A stretch of DNA of 29,092 nucleotides from a virus, in the IMG/VR virus record IMGVR_UViG_3300006916_000260, positions 1-29,092 of that record; one strand, written 5' to 3'. Made by a program: the position numbers and the translations under genes. The notes beneath the pieces are model-generated. The model was not told the origin of the DNA and did not search any database. It saw nothing but the letters and a program-made list of their open reading frames with translations. Shown here piece by piece: positions 1 through 6,499 of this stretch. The stretch's first letter is position 1. The number at the start of each line of letters is the position of its first letter.

Positions 1-786
1 AAGATAGACACAAGTGATTTACCTCAAGATATTAAGGATGAGATTGAGAAGTTAAGAGCTGCTGGTAAGAGCGAGGAAGAGATTGAAGACGAAATATTAC
101 ACCCACAAGCTAAGAAAGACGGTATTACGTTAAAAAAAAAAGGTTTTAAGTTAGTGGGTGAGGAAGAAGAAAAATTATATGAAGAATCTTGGGCAGACCC
201 AATGGAATTAAAAGAGGGTGTTGAAGTTTCTGATAACTTAAAGCATCACTTAGATAATAAAATCGCATTAGGTGAAAACGTATTTAGATACGGTTCAGAT
301 AAGCATGTTGAATTATATACTGAAGTAAAAGACTTACATGAAAAGGGATTAATAACTATTAATGAAAACGATGAGATTTTACTTGAGGATTTTACTGACC
401 AGTCAATCATTATTGAGGGTGAAACAATTCTTTTAAACCTTATTATTGAGGACAGTGGTGAATATATTCTTGAGGGTGATAAATATAAGGGTAAGAAAAC
501 CAATTCACCAACTAGGGGTGCTGGCGGTGGAAAGGCATATAAGGTATTTGTGCCTGGATGTGCTAAGGAAACTAAATCAAACCCAAGAGGTATTAAAAAA
601 GTAACATTTGGTTCTGGTGGACTTAAGGCTAAATTAACTAACAAAGATGCTAAGAAGTCATATAACGCTAGACACGGGTGTTCTAAGGGTAAACATAACG
701 ATAAATGTAAAGCTGGATATTGGTCATGCAGATTACCTAGATATGCTAATAAACTAGGTTTATCTGGTGGTGGTACTTGGTGGTAA
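1..786 (+). CDS. Phage protein with basic Cys/Gly-rich C-terminal domain (5'-partial)
   Basis: The reading frame is open from base 1, so the start lies upstream; a GTG at 154 is internal and not a convincing start. The 261 visible residues run from a charged Lys/Glu N-terminal part, through a middle segment (about residues 75-160), to a basic C-terminal domain with ARHGC, a second Cys, AGYWSC and a final GGGTWW. A domain with the ARHxC...YWSC pattern is, to my recollection, widespread in T4-like phages of aquatic bacteria, but its role is unknown. The paired Cys/His suggest metal binding or a compact small fold. It lies 12 bp before the next gene, which also has a Cys/Lys-rich C-terminal domain, so the two may act together, perhaps as DNA-contacting virion proteins. 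That function is inference only. Confidence 0.7.
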   Translation, partial: KIDTSDLPQDIKDEIEKLRAAGKSEEEIEDEILHPQAKKDGITLKKKGFKLVGEEEEKLYEESWADPMELKEGVEVSDNLKHHLDNKIALGENVFRYGSDKHVELYTEVKDLHEKGLITINENDEILLEDFTDQSIIIEGETILLNLIIEDSGEYILEGDKYKGKKTNSPTRGAGGGKAYKVFVPGCAKETKSNPRGIKKVTFGSGGLKAKLTNKDAKKSYNARHGCSKGKHNDKCKAGYWSCRLPRYANKLGLSGGGTWW

Positions 787-798
787 AATATAATTAAT

Positions 799-2007
799 AT
801 GGATAGGTTACAAAATTATATGTTTTTTGAGAATCTAGAGCAAATCTCTAGAGATATTAATAAATTAATGTCGTTAGACAAAGAAAAGATTGACGCTATT
901 ATAAGTAATGGGCATGATTGGGTTGGTGAGCATATAACAACCGCAAAGGATGATATCGAAGAAATCACTAACTTTTTATTAAGTAATGCTCAAGAAGATA
1001 AACCATATGGTGAAGAGATTGGTGAGAATGGTATTATTAGAAGGACTTTCTCTGAGAATGTTAATGAATCTGAACTAGAGTGGCATAGAGATAAAGAAGA
1101 TAGAATTGTTTTACCCATTAATGAAAATGATTGGTCAATTCAATTTGACAATGAATTACCTAAGAAGTTAAACGTAAACGAAGAGTTCTTTATACCAAAA
1201 GAAACTTTCCATAGAGTTATTAAGGGTTCTACTGATTTAGTAGTTGAGGTCATTAAAACAACTTTTGAAGAAGATGAGTATGAATTATTTGAAGCATACG
1301 AAACTTACGAAGTTATAGAAGAGGGTAAAAAGAAGAAGAAAAAGAAGAAGAAAAAGAAGAAGAAGAAAACTAAAAAAGATGCTTGCTATTATAAGGTTAA
1401 GGGTAGGTATAAGGTTTGGCCTTCGGCATACGCTTCTGGAGCATTAACTACATGTAGAAACGTTGGTGCTGCTAACTGGGGTAATAGTACTGATGAATCT
1501 GAATTAGATGAAGCTAAAAAGAGAAAACTAACAGCCAAGCCAAGTTCTGAAACAAATCTAGGTGATTGGTTTAAGAGAAAAGGCGCTAAAGGTAAAACAG
1601 GTGGATGGGTTGATTGTAATACTTGTAGAAAAGATTCTAAGACTGGTAGAAATAAATGTAAACCTTGTGGTAGAAAAGAAGGTGAGAAGAGAGCTAAGTA
1701 CCCAGCATGTAGACCAACACCAGGAGCTTGTAAAGCAAAAGGTAAGGGTAAAAAGTGGGGTAAAAAGTCAAAGAAGAACGAAAACTTGCAAGAATCACAT
1801 AAAAATACTATATTTGTAGAAAACATAGATATGAAAGACCTTATAGTACATAACTTACACGAAACGACTCAGCCAGAGGTGAAGCCAGATGTTAAACCTA
1901 CAGTTGTTCCTCAAAAAAATCCTTCACCATTAAGAAGAAGATTGTGGGAAAGTAAACCAGCTAGTAAACCAAAGCCTAAAATGGGTAACAACAATGATAT
2001 TGAATAA
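799..2007 (+). CDS. Cupin-like domain fused by a poly-lysine run to a Cys-rich zinc-ribbon-like domain
   Basis: 402 aa in at least four parts. Residues 1-65 form a helical, acidic N-terminus. Residues 88-153 look like a cupin or double-stranded beta-helix, with H96-x-D98 and a PKETFH segment whose H138 fits the second cupin motif. Residues 177-190 are 14 consecutive lysines. Residues 194-325 are a Cys/Lys-rich region with the VWPSAYASGA and GAANWG signatures common in phage proteins, then C273-x2-C276-x10-C287-x2-C290, a zinc-ribbon-like spacing. The tail (about 326-402) is Pro/Lys-rich and contains LQE|S, a possible prohead-protease site. The stop overlaps the next ATG by one base (TAATG), so the genes are translationally coupled. 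Substrate and role are unknown. The lysine run and basic C-terminus suggest nucleic-acid binding; a metal-dependent oxygenase is an alternative reading of HxD...H. Confidence 0.75.
   Translation: MDRLQNYMFFENLEQISRDINKLMSLDKEKIDAIISNGHDWVGEHITTAKDDIEEITNFLLSNAQEDKPYGEEIGENGIIRRTFSENVNESELEWHRDKEDRIVLPINENDWSIQFDNELPKKLNVNEEFFIPKETFHRVIKGSTDLVVEVIKTTFEEDEYELFEAYETYEVIEEGKKKKKKKKKKKKKKTKKDACYYKVKGRYKVWPSAYASGALTTCRNVGAANWGNSTDESELDEAKKRKLTAKPSSETNLGDWFKRKGAKGKTGGWVDCNTCRKDSKTGRNKCKPCGRKEGEKRAKYPACRPTPGACKAKGKGKKWGKKSKKNENLQESHKNTIFVENIDMKDLIVHNLHETTQPEVKPDVKPTVVPQKNPSPLRRRLWESKPASKPKPKMGNNNDIE
1327..1368 (+). repeat. AAG/AAA codon run encoding 14 lysines
   Basis: Fourteen consecutive lysine codons alternate AAA and AAG. 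The run separates the cupin-like domain from the Cys-rich domain of the 799-2007 gene. A pure purine tract like this is prone to slippage and ribosome pausing. Confidence 0.95.
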
Positions 2008-2429
2008 TGGAAGAATTATACTTAATATACGTTAATAAAATTGGTGAGGACTGGACTGGAAAACATCTTTATGAATTCTTGTTTTCAGATACAACTGAAA
2101 ATGTAGATGGTGATGATTGGGATGCTTATCCAGCATCTGGTAGACCATCACCACCAAGTGAGGGTTTTGTTAAAAGAGTTGGTAAACTAGTTAGTAATGA
2201 ATTAAAATTAAAATTAGTTCAAAATAATAGTGAGTTTGCTGTTTGGGATGCTGTTGATGGTGTTGTAGCTTTAGCTTGGGAAGACATGGATGATTATGAT
2301 GAATATCCAGAAAATAGAATTGCAATTCACTTTGGCGAATCAATTAAGAGTGTTGAAGATAAATTATATGAACATGATTTAGTTTTAGATTATAACAATA
2401 TTAGTGAAACTATTAAAAATGAGAATTAA
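2007..2429 (+). CDS. Conserved acidic phage protein, unknown function
   Basis: 140 aa, strongly acidic, with the segments DDWDAYPASGRPSPP, FAVWDAVDGVVALAWE and YDEYPENRIAIHFG. The first base of its ATG is the last base of the upstream stop codon, and its own end overlaps the next start by 11 bp, so it is in a coupled string of genes. I recall similar proteins as hypothetical conserved proteins of T4-like aquatic phages, with no assigned activity. There is no signal peptide or membrane segment. The regular hydrophobic/acidic alternation suggests a small alpha/beta protein. Function not assigned. Confidence 0.75.
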   Translation: MEELYLIYVNKIGEDWTGKHLYEFLFSDTTENVDGDDWDAYPASGRPSPPSEGFVKRVGKLVSNELKLKLVQNNSEFAVWDAVDGVVALAWEDMDDYDEYPENRIAIHFGESIKSVEDKLYEHDLVLDYNNISETIKNEN

Positions 2430-3114
2430 AAAGAAACATATTAAAGAAAAGGTTGAAACTATAAAAAAAGACCTTGAATCTAAAGATATAGAAAAAGAAA
2501 AAGAATCACCTATAGATGCTAAAGCAGATAAGGTTGATACAGAATTAAGTGATAAATTAGACCAGGTTAAAAAACAACTTAGACCTAGTATAGAGGGTCT
2601 TGAAGATGAACTTGAATTAATGACTGGTAGCAAAGATACTGCTGAAAAGCTTACCCAAGATATGGTTGATGCCGCACTTAAATCAGAAGGTAAAAATAAG
2701 GAAAAAGAAAGTCCTATCCATAAAGAAAAGTGGGAACGTTGTGTTAAAGATGTAAAGAAAAAATCTCCAGATGTAAATCCTTATGCTGTTTGTACAGCTT
2801 CAATAGGGTACGAAGGTTCAATTAAAAAACCACATAGAAGAAAAGATGAAAATGAAGAAAGAATAGCTTCAGATGCAATAAAGCATGGTCAAACTCAAGG
2901 CGAGGTCGGTGATGAATTTTATGATTTACTAAAAAGTTTACCAAATGACGATAAGCCAACACCAAAAGACAACAAAGATGAACCGCTAAATGATTTACCA
3001 TTCGAGTCTGTTAAACCTAAGATGACTAAAAATGAGTTAATAGAAAGTGTTGTTGGTAAAAAAACGAGAAAAGTAATAAAAACAATTAGTATTAAAAATT
3101 TAAGAAATGAGTAA
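2419..3114 (+). CDS. Lys/Glu-rich phage protein with a WxxCV...NPYAVCTAS motif
   Basis: 231 aa from the ATG at 2419. An in-frame GTG at 2404 would add five residues but reaches further into the upstream gene, so ATG is preferred. The first ~100 residues are highly charged and probably coiled coil. In the middle is a small motif, KWERCVKDVKKK followed by NPYAVCTASIGYEG, a recurrent Cys-containing block in phage proteins of unknown function. The C-terminal part is acidic and then basic, and holds ELIESVV, a possible L-x-E|S prohead cleavage site. It overlaps the next gene by 8 bp (ATGAGTAA). Likely a virion or head-associated protein by context, but this is not demonstrated. Confidence 0.7.
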   Translation: MRIKKKHIKEKVETIKKDLESKDIEKEKESPIDAKADKVDTELSDKLDQVKKQLRPSIEGLEDELELMTGSKDTAEKLTQDMVDAALKSEGKNKEKESPIHKEKWERCVKDVKKKSPDVNPYAVCTASIGYEGSIKKPHRRKDENEERIASDAIKHGQTQGEVGDEFYDLLKSLPNDDKPTPKDNKDEPLNDLPFESVKPKMTKNELIESVVGKKTRKVIKTISIKNLRNE

Positions 3115-4306
3115 ATATAGAGAATTAGCAAAAAAAGCTTTAGAAGAAAATAGAGGTAAGTCTAAAGAAGTTGTAAATGAAAACTATCTTTATAAAGAAG
3201 GTATTACTGAAAGAATGCACCCACAATTAGAATCTAGGTTTAGGGAGGGTAAACATTCTTTATCTGACTGTGGTATTATGCCAGAAGGTGATATTATCAG
3301 TAGTGAATTAAAATTTCTTCGTGAGAGATTTGAAGAGGTTGTAAAGAGATGTAGAGAAGCTTTTGATATGGATGAAGTTGATAATTCTGTTATCATGAAA
3401 GAACAAATGCCTTTGGTTATGGCTGCTATGGCTATGGAAGAAGATAATAAAGAAGCGCTTGAAAAGTTAGCTGTTGAGATGATTATGGAAGAATTTGATA
3501 TTCCAGAAGGTGCTGTTGAATTTGAGGCTAAATTAAACCCTAATATAACAAGAGAGGGTACTATTGATGTACCTACAGAAAGTAAGTTAGATGAGGAGTT
3601 TAATAATAATGATGAAAAAGTTATGGCAAACAAACATGTTAAGAAGAGAAGAGTTCTTAACGCATTAACTCAAGGTGCTGCTAAGAGTGTTAATCATATG
3701 TTCCATATGGTACACGACCCATTAGTTAATATAAACCCTAGATTACCAGGAAACTATAAAAAAATGATGTCAGCTGCTGATTATATGTATTTTATAATTC
3801 CAGATATGGACTTAGGTGTTAATGGTGGTAAATGTGATTGTGACTATATAGAAACTGAAGATGGTGGGACTAAACCTGTTATTAAAGCAGAAGCATTGGT
3901 ATTTCCTGTATTAGTTCATGAGCTTTATAAGGGGGTTATGGGTGTGTTATCTACGGTAGGGTTACCAACTGAAGAGAATATAGCTGAGTATGTTATCGGT
4001 AAGGCTGATTTTATTAAGGCAGAACCAGATGATATGAGATTAGGTACTCCAATGTGGAGAAGGTTTTGTGACTGTATCCCAGGTGATGATTTTAATTTAA
4101 AACATTATGTTTATTCCAACTTGGCGGCATTACCGCCAGATGAGTTTAACTCAACTATGAAGGAAGTTTTAGGTAAAACAAAAGAAGGTAAGACCTTAAT
4201 TTCAGATATGGTTTCTGAAATTAAACAACAAATTATTGAAGATGAGTATAATGAAAGTCTAAATCAGAACGATGATTTATTTGATATCAATGAGTTATTA
4301 GACTAG
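3107..4306 (+). CDS. Conserved phage protein, probable structural role
   Basis: 399 aa. The N-terminal third is helical and charged, with a Met-rich stretch (LVMAAMAMEE, about residues 104-113). The middle holds ANKHVKKRRVLNALTQGAAK and a folded-looking region with VNINPRLPGNYKKMM and CDCDYIE. The C-terminus is acidic. The start overlaps the upstream stop by 8 bp, and a strong terminator follows 24 bp after the stop, so this is the last gene of the 1-4306 operon. Its position directly before the terminase and its size suggest a structural or packaging-associated protein, but I recognise no family with a known function. Confidence 0.7.
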   Translation: MSKYRELAKKALEENRGKSKEVVNENYLYKEGITERMHPQLESRFREGKHSLSDCGIMPEGDIISSELKFLRERFEEVVKRCREAFDMDEVDNSVIMKEQMPLVMAAMAMEEDNKEALEKLAVEMIMEEFDIPEGAVEFEAKLNPNITREGTIDVPTESKLDEEFNNNDEKVMANKHVKKRRVLNALTQGAAKSVNHMFHMVHDPLVNINPRLPGNYKKMMSAADYMYFIIPDMDLGVNGGKCDCDYIETEDGGTKPVIKAEALVFPVLVHELYKGVMGVLSTVGLPTEENIAEYVIGKADFIKAEPDDMRLGTPMWRRFCDCIPGDDFNLKHYVYSNLAALPPDEFNSTMKEVLGKTKEGKTLISDMVSEIKQQIIEDEYNESLNQNDDLFDINELLD

Positions 4307-4328
4307 TCTATAATTCATACTATTATTA

Positions 4329-4356
4329 AAAGAGCCGCTATTATGCGGCTTTTTTC
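4329..4356 (+). terminator. Rho-independent terminator
   Basis: Six-bp G/C-rich stem AGCCGC (4333-4338) with GCGGCT (4345-4350) around a TATTAT loop, preceded by A residues and followed by TTTTT (4351-4355) and a further T-rich run. It separates the upstream operon from the terminase gene. Confidence 0.9.
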
Positions 4357-4374
4357 TTTTTTTAACCTTTCTAG

Positions 4375-4391
4375 TATATTTATAAATAAAG
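4375..4391 (+). promoter_or_regulatory. Putative T4-type late promoter
   Basis: Contains an exact TATAAATA (4381-4388), the T4 late promoter core, in the extended form ATATTTATAAATAAAG. It ends 3 bases before the terminase ATG at 4395, which implies an almost leaderless transcript. The core here is also palindromic (TATTTATAAATA). Confidence 0.6.
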
Positions 4392-4394
4392 AAT

Positions 4395-6197
4395 ATGCTT
4401 ACAGGACAGGAAATATTGAAAGAGTATTTGAAATGTATTCAAAACCCATCATATGCGATTGAAACTTATTTAGAAACTAAGGATTTAACGCAAGGTGGTT
4501 TTGTTCCATTCAAACTGTTCCCTAGACAAAAAGAAATTGTGGAGGCTTATGACAAGTATCCATACAATTTGGTAACTAAGCCTAGACAGGCTGGGATTTC
4601 TACAACTACACAAGCGTATATGGCTATTAAGGCTGGTTTTTGTCATCCAGACAACCCAGAGACTATACTTATCATAGCAAATAAACTAAAATTAGCTCAA
4701 AAATTCGTTAGAGGTATCAAGGACTATTTAATTCAATTACCCAGATGGATTTGGGGACCAGATTACTATGGCTCTGAAGAGAACGAAAAGAGAGATATAT
4801 TTGTAACAGATTCAAAAATAGAAATCGAACTACCAAATGGAACACAAATTATTGCAGTGGCAACTTCAGAAGATGCACTTAGAGGTTACACACCAACTTA
4901 CCTTGTTTTCGATGAGGCCGCATTTATCGACAATGGTGATGCAGTTTACGCTGCCGCTATGTCATCATGTGCTACTGGTGGTAGGGTAATGTTAATATCC
5001 ACACCAAATGGTATGGACCCACTTTATTACAAGACTTATGAACAATCTAAAATTGGTAAGAATACTTATAACGTTATTGAAATGCGTTGGTACGAAGACC
5101 CTAGATATAATAAAGACTTAAGATGGATTAAAAAGAATGAAGCTGGGGACATAATAGAAGAGATAACCGAAGTAGAGTTTATTGTTGATAACTACGATAA
5201 AAAGATTAAAGACGGTTATAAACCAACATCTACATGGTATGAAAACATGTGTATGACATTAAATAATAATTCTAGAAAAATAGCACAGGAATTAGATGTA
5301 TCATTTCTAGGTTCTGGTGGTAATGTTATTGCTGACGAAGATATAGTATTCCATGAAGAAAATAATGTTAAAGAACCTATTTGGGTTGATGGTAGAGAAA
5401 AGGAATTCTGGATTTGGGAGAAACCTGTTGAGGGGCATCAGTATATAATGGGTGTTGACGTTGCTAGGGGTGACGGTGAAGATAGCTCAACTATAGTAAT
5501 CGTTGATTTCACCACAATGGAACAAGTTATGGAGTATCAAGGTAAGATACAACCAGATTTATTGGCTGAACTTGTTTATGAATATGGTAATCTATATAAA
5601 TCTTATACAGTAGTAGATATTACTGGGGGTATGGGTGTTTCAACTGTTCTTAAACTTTTAGAATTAGATTATAAATATTTACACTATGACGAACCTAGAG
5701 GTAGAGTTTTAAATAGTAAGAAAGGTCAATTAGATTTACATAGTAAAGATAATAAAGTACCTGGATTCAATGTAAACGGTGTTCGTACACCTATGATTGC
5801 ACATTTAGAATTCATGATTAGAAGTAACGGTATTAAGATTAGGTCTAGAAGAACTACTTCTGAGATGAGAACATTTATATACAAAAATGGTAAAGCTGAC
5901 CATATGGATGGTTATCACGATGATTTATTAATGTCATTTGCGATGCCTCTTTGGGTGCTTGAGCATTCATTTAAGAAATTGGAAAAATTAGAGAAGCAGA
6001 GTAAGGCTATTTTAAGTAGTTGGAAGGCTGGTGCTTCTACTGGGGGTAATAATAACGATAATTATAACACAGGATTCGTGTCTAAAGAAAATAGAGGTAA
6101 AAAAGCAAACCCTAAACCTAAATTTGACCGAAATGTGTCTAAAAACATGCAAGACCCAAGAGGAGACTATTTATGGGTATTAAGTGGATTAAAATAA
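4395..6197 (+). CDS. Terminase large subunit (gp17-like packaging ATPase/nuclease)
   Basis: 600 aa, close to T4 gp17 (610 aa). This is the motor that pumps DNA into the prohead and cuts the concatemer. ATPase domain: adenine-binding region around FPRQKEIV (42-49), P-loop KPRQAGIST (62-70), Walker B YLVFDEAAF (169-177; D173, E174) and coupling motif ISTPNG (201-206). Nuclease domain: GVDVARGD (353-360, D355), VVDITGG (D408) and HDDLLMSF (508-515), the expected acidic triad of the RNase H-like fold. The P-loop lacks the usual GK[ST]; the lysine sits at the front (K62), as in lambda gpA-type deviant Walker A motifs. The C-terminal 60 residues are a polar tail. It starts right after a late-promoter-like motif. 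Portal and capsid genes follow in T4 order. Confidence 0.95.
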   Translation: MLTGQEILKEYLKCIQNPSYAIETYLETKDLTQGGFVPFKLFPRQKEIVEAYDKYPYNLVTKPRQAGISTTTQAYMAIKAGFCHPDNPETILIIANKLKLAQKFVRGIKDYLIQLPRWIWGPDYYGSEENEKRDIFVTDSKIEIELPNGTQIIAVATSEDALRGYTPTYLVFDEAAFIDNGDAVYAAAMSSCATGGRVMLISTPNGMDPLYYKTYEQSKIGKNTYNVIEMRWYEDPRYNKDLRWIKKNEAGDIIEEITEVEFIVDNYDKKIKDGYKPTSTWYENMCMTLNNNSRKIAQELDVSFLGSGGNVIADEDIVFHEENNVKEPIWVDGREKEFWIWEKPVEGHQYIMGVDVARGDGEDSSTIVIVDFTTMEQVMEYQGKIQPDLLAELVYEYGNLYKSYTVVDITGGMGVSTVLKLLELDYKYLHYDEPRGRVLNSKKGQLDLHSKDNKVPGFNVNGVRTPMIAHLEFMIRSNGIKIRSRRTTSEMRTFIYKNGKADHMDGYHDDLLMSFAMPLWVLEHSFKKLEKLEKQSKAILSSWKAGASTGGNNNDNYNTGFVSKENRGKKANPKPKFDRNVSKNMQDPRGDYLWVLSGLK

Positions 6198-6205
6198 ATT
6201 AAATT

Positions 6206-6451
6206 ATGGGATTAGGACCTAAAGTATTTGTAAGGAAAAATGGTTTTCAGAAAGGTGGACAATTATATAAGTGGTCGCCTGGTTCTGATAATAAAAAGAA
6301 CCCTAAAACTGCTGTTAAAAGTAATTATTTTTGTGTTACGGTACCTGGAACACAAGGTAATGATTATAAAACAACATATACTTATGTTGTTGTAGTTGTT
6401 AATGGTCAAGCTGAAAGACATGCTTACGTTGAGTGTGATTATGTAAAATAA
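6206..6451 (+). CDS. Small beta-rich phage protein, unknown
   Basis: 81 aa, 8 bp after the terminase stop, so probably co-transcribed with it. It is basic, Gly/Lys/Tyr-rich, with a hydrophobic beta strand TYTYVVVVVNGQ and two Cys. There is no membrane segment or signal peptide. In T4 the genes between terminase and portal encode tail sheath (gp18) and tail tube (gp19). This protein is far too small to be either and shows no resemblance. It could be a small capsid or packaging accessory protein; not recognised. Confidence 0.65.
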   Translation: MGLGPKVFVRKNGFQKGGQLYKWSPGSDNKKNPKTAVKSNYFCVTVPGTQGNDYKTTYTYVVVVVNGQAERHAYVECDYVK

Positions 6452-6499
6452 CCATTTAATTTTAATTATTTTTACTTATAATTAACAAAAAAGAACAAT

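Noticed and set aside
154-156. GTG at 154 as a start codon
   Set aside because: The frame is open and protein-like upstream to base 1, so the gene is simply truncated by the window edge.
1389-1826. 145-aa minus-strand ORF
   Set aside because: Antisense of the Lys/Cys-rich domain; Phe/Leu/Pro composition follows from the complement.
2404-2418. GTG start at 2404 for the 2419-3114 gene
   Set aside because: The ATG at 2419 gives a sensible basic start with less overlap with the upstream gene.
3190-3633. 147-aa minus-strand ORF
   Set aside because: Ser/Leu/Ile-rich reverse reading inside the 3107-4306 gene, antisense to a well-supported frame.
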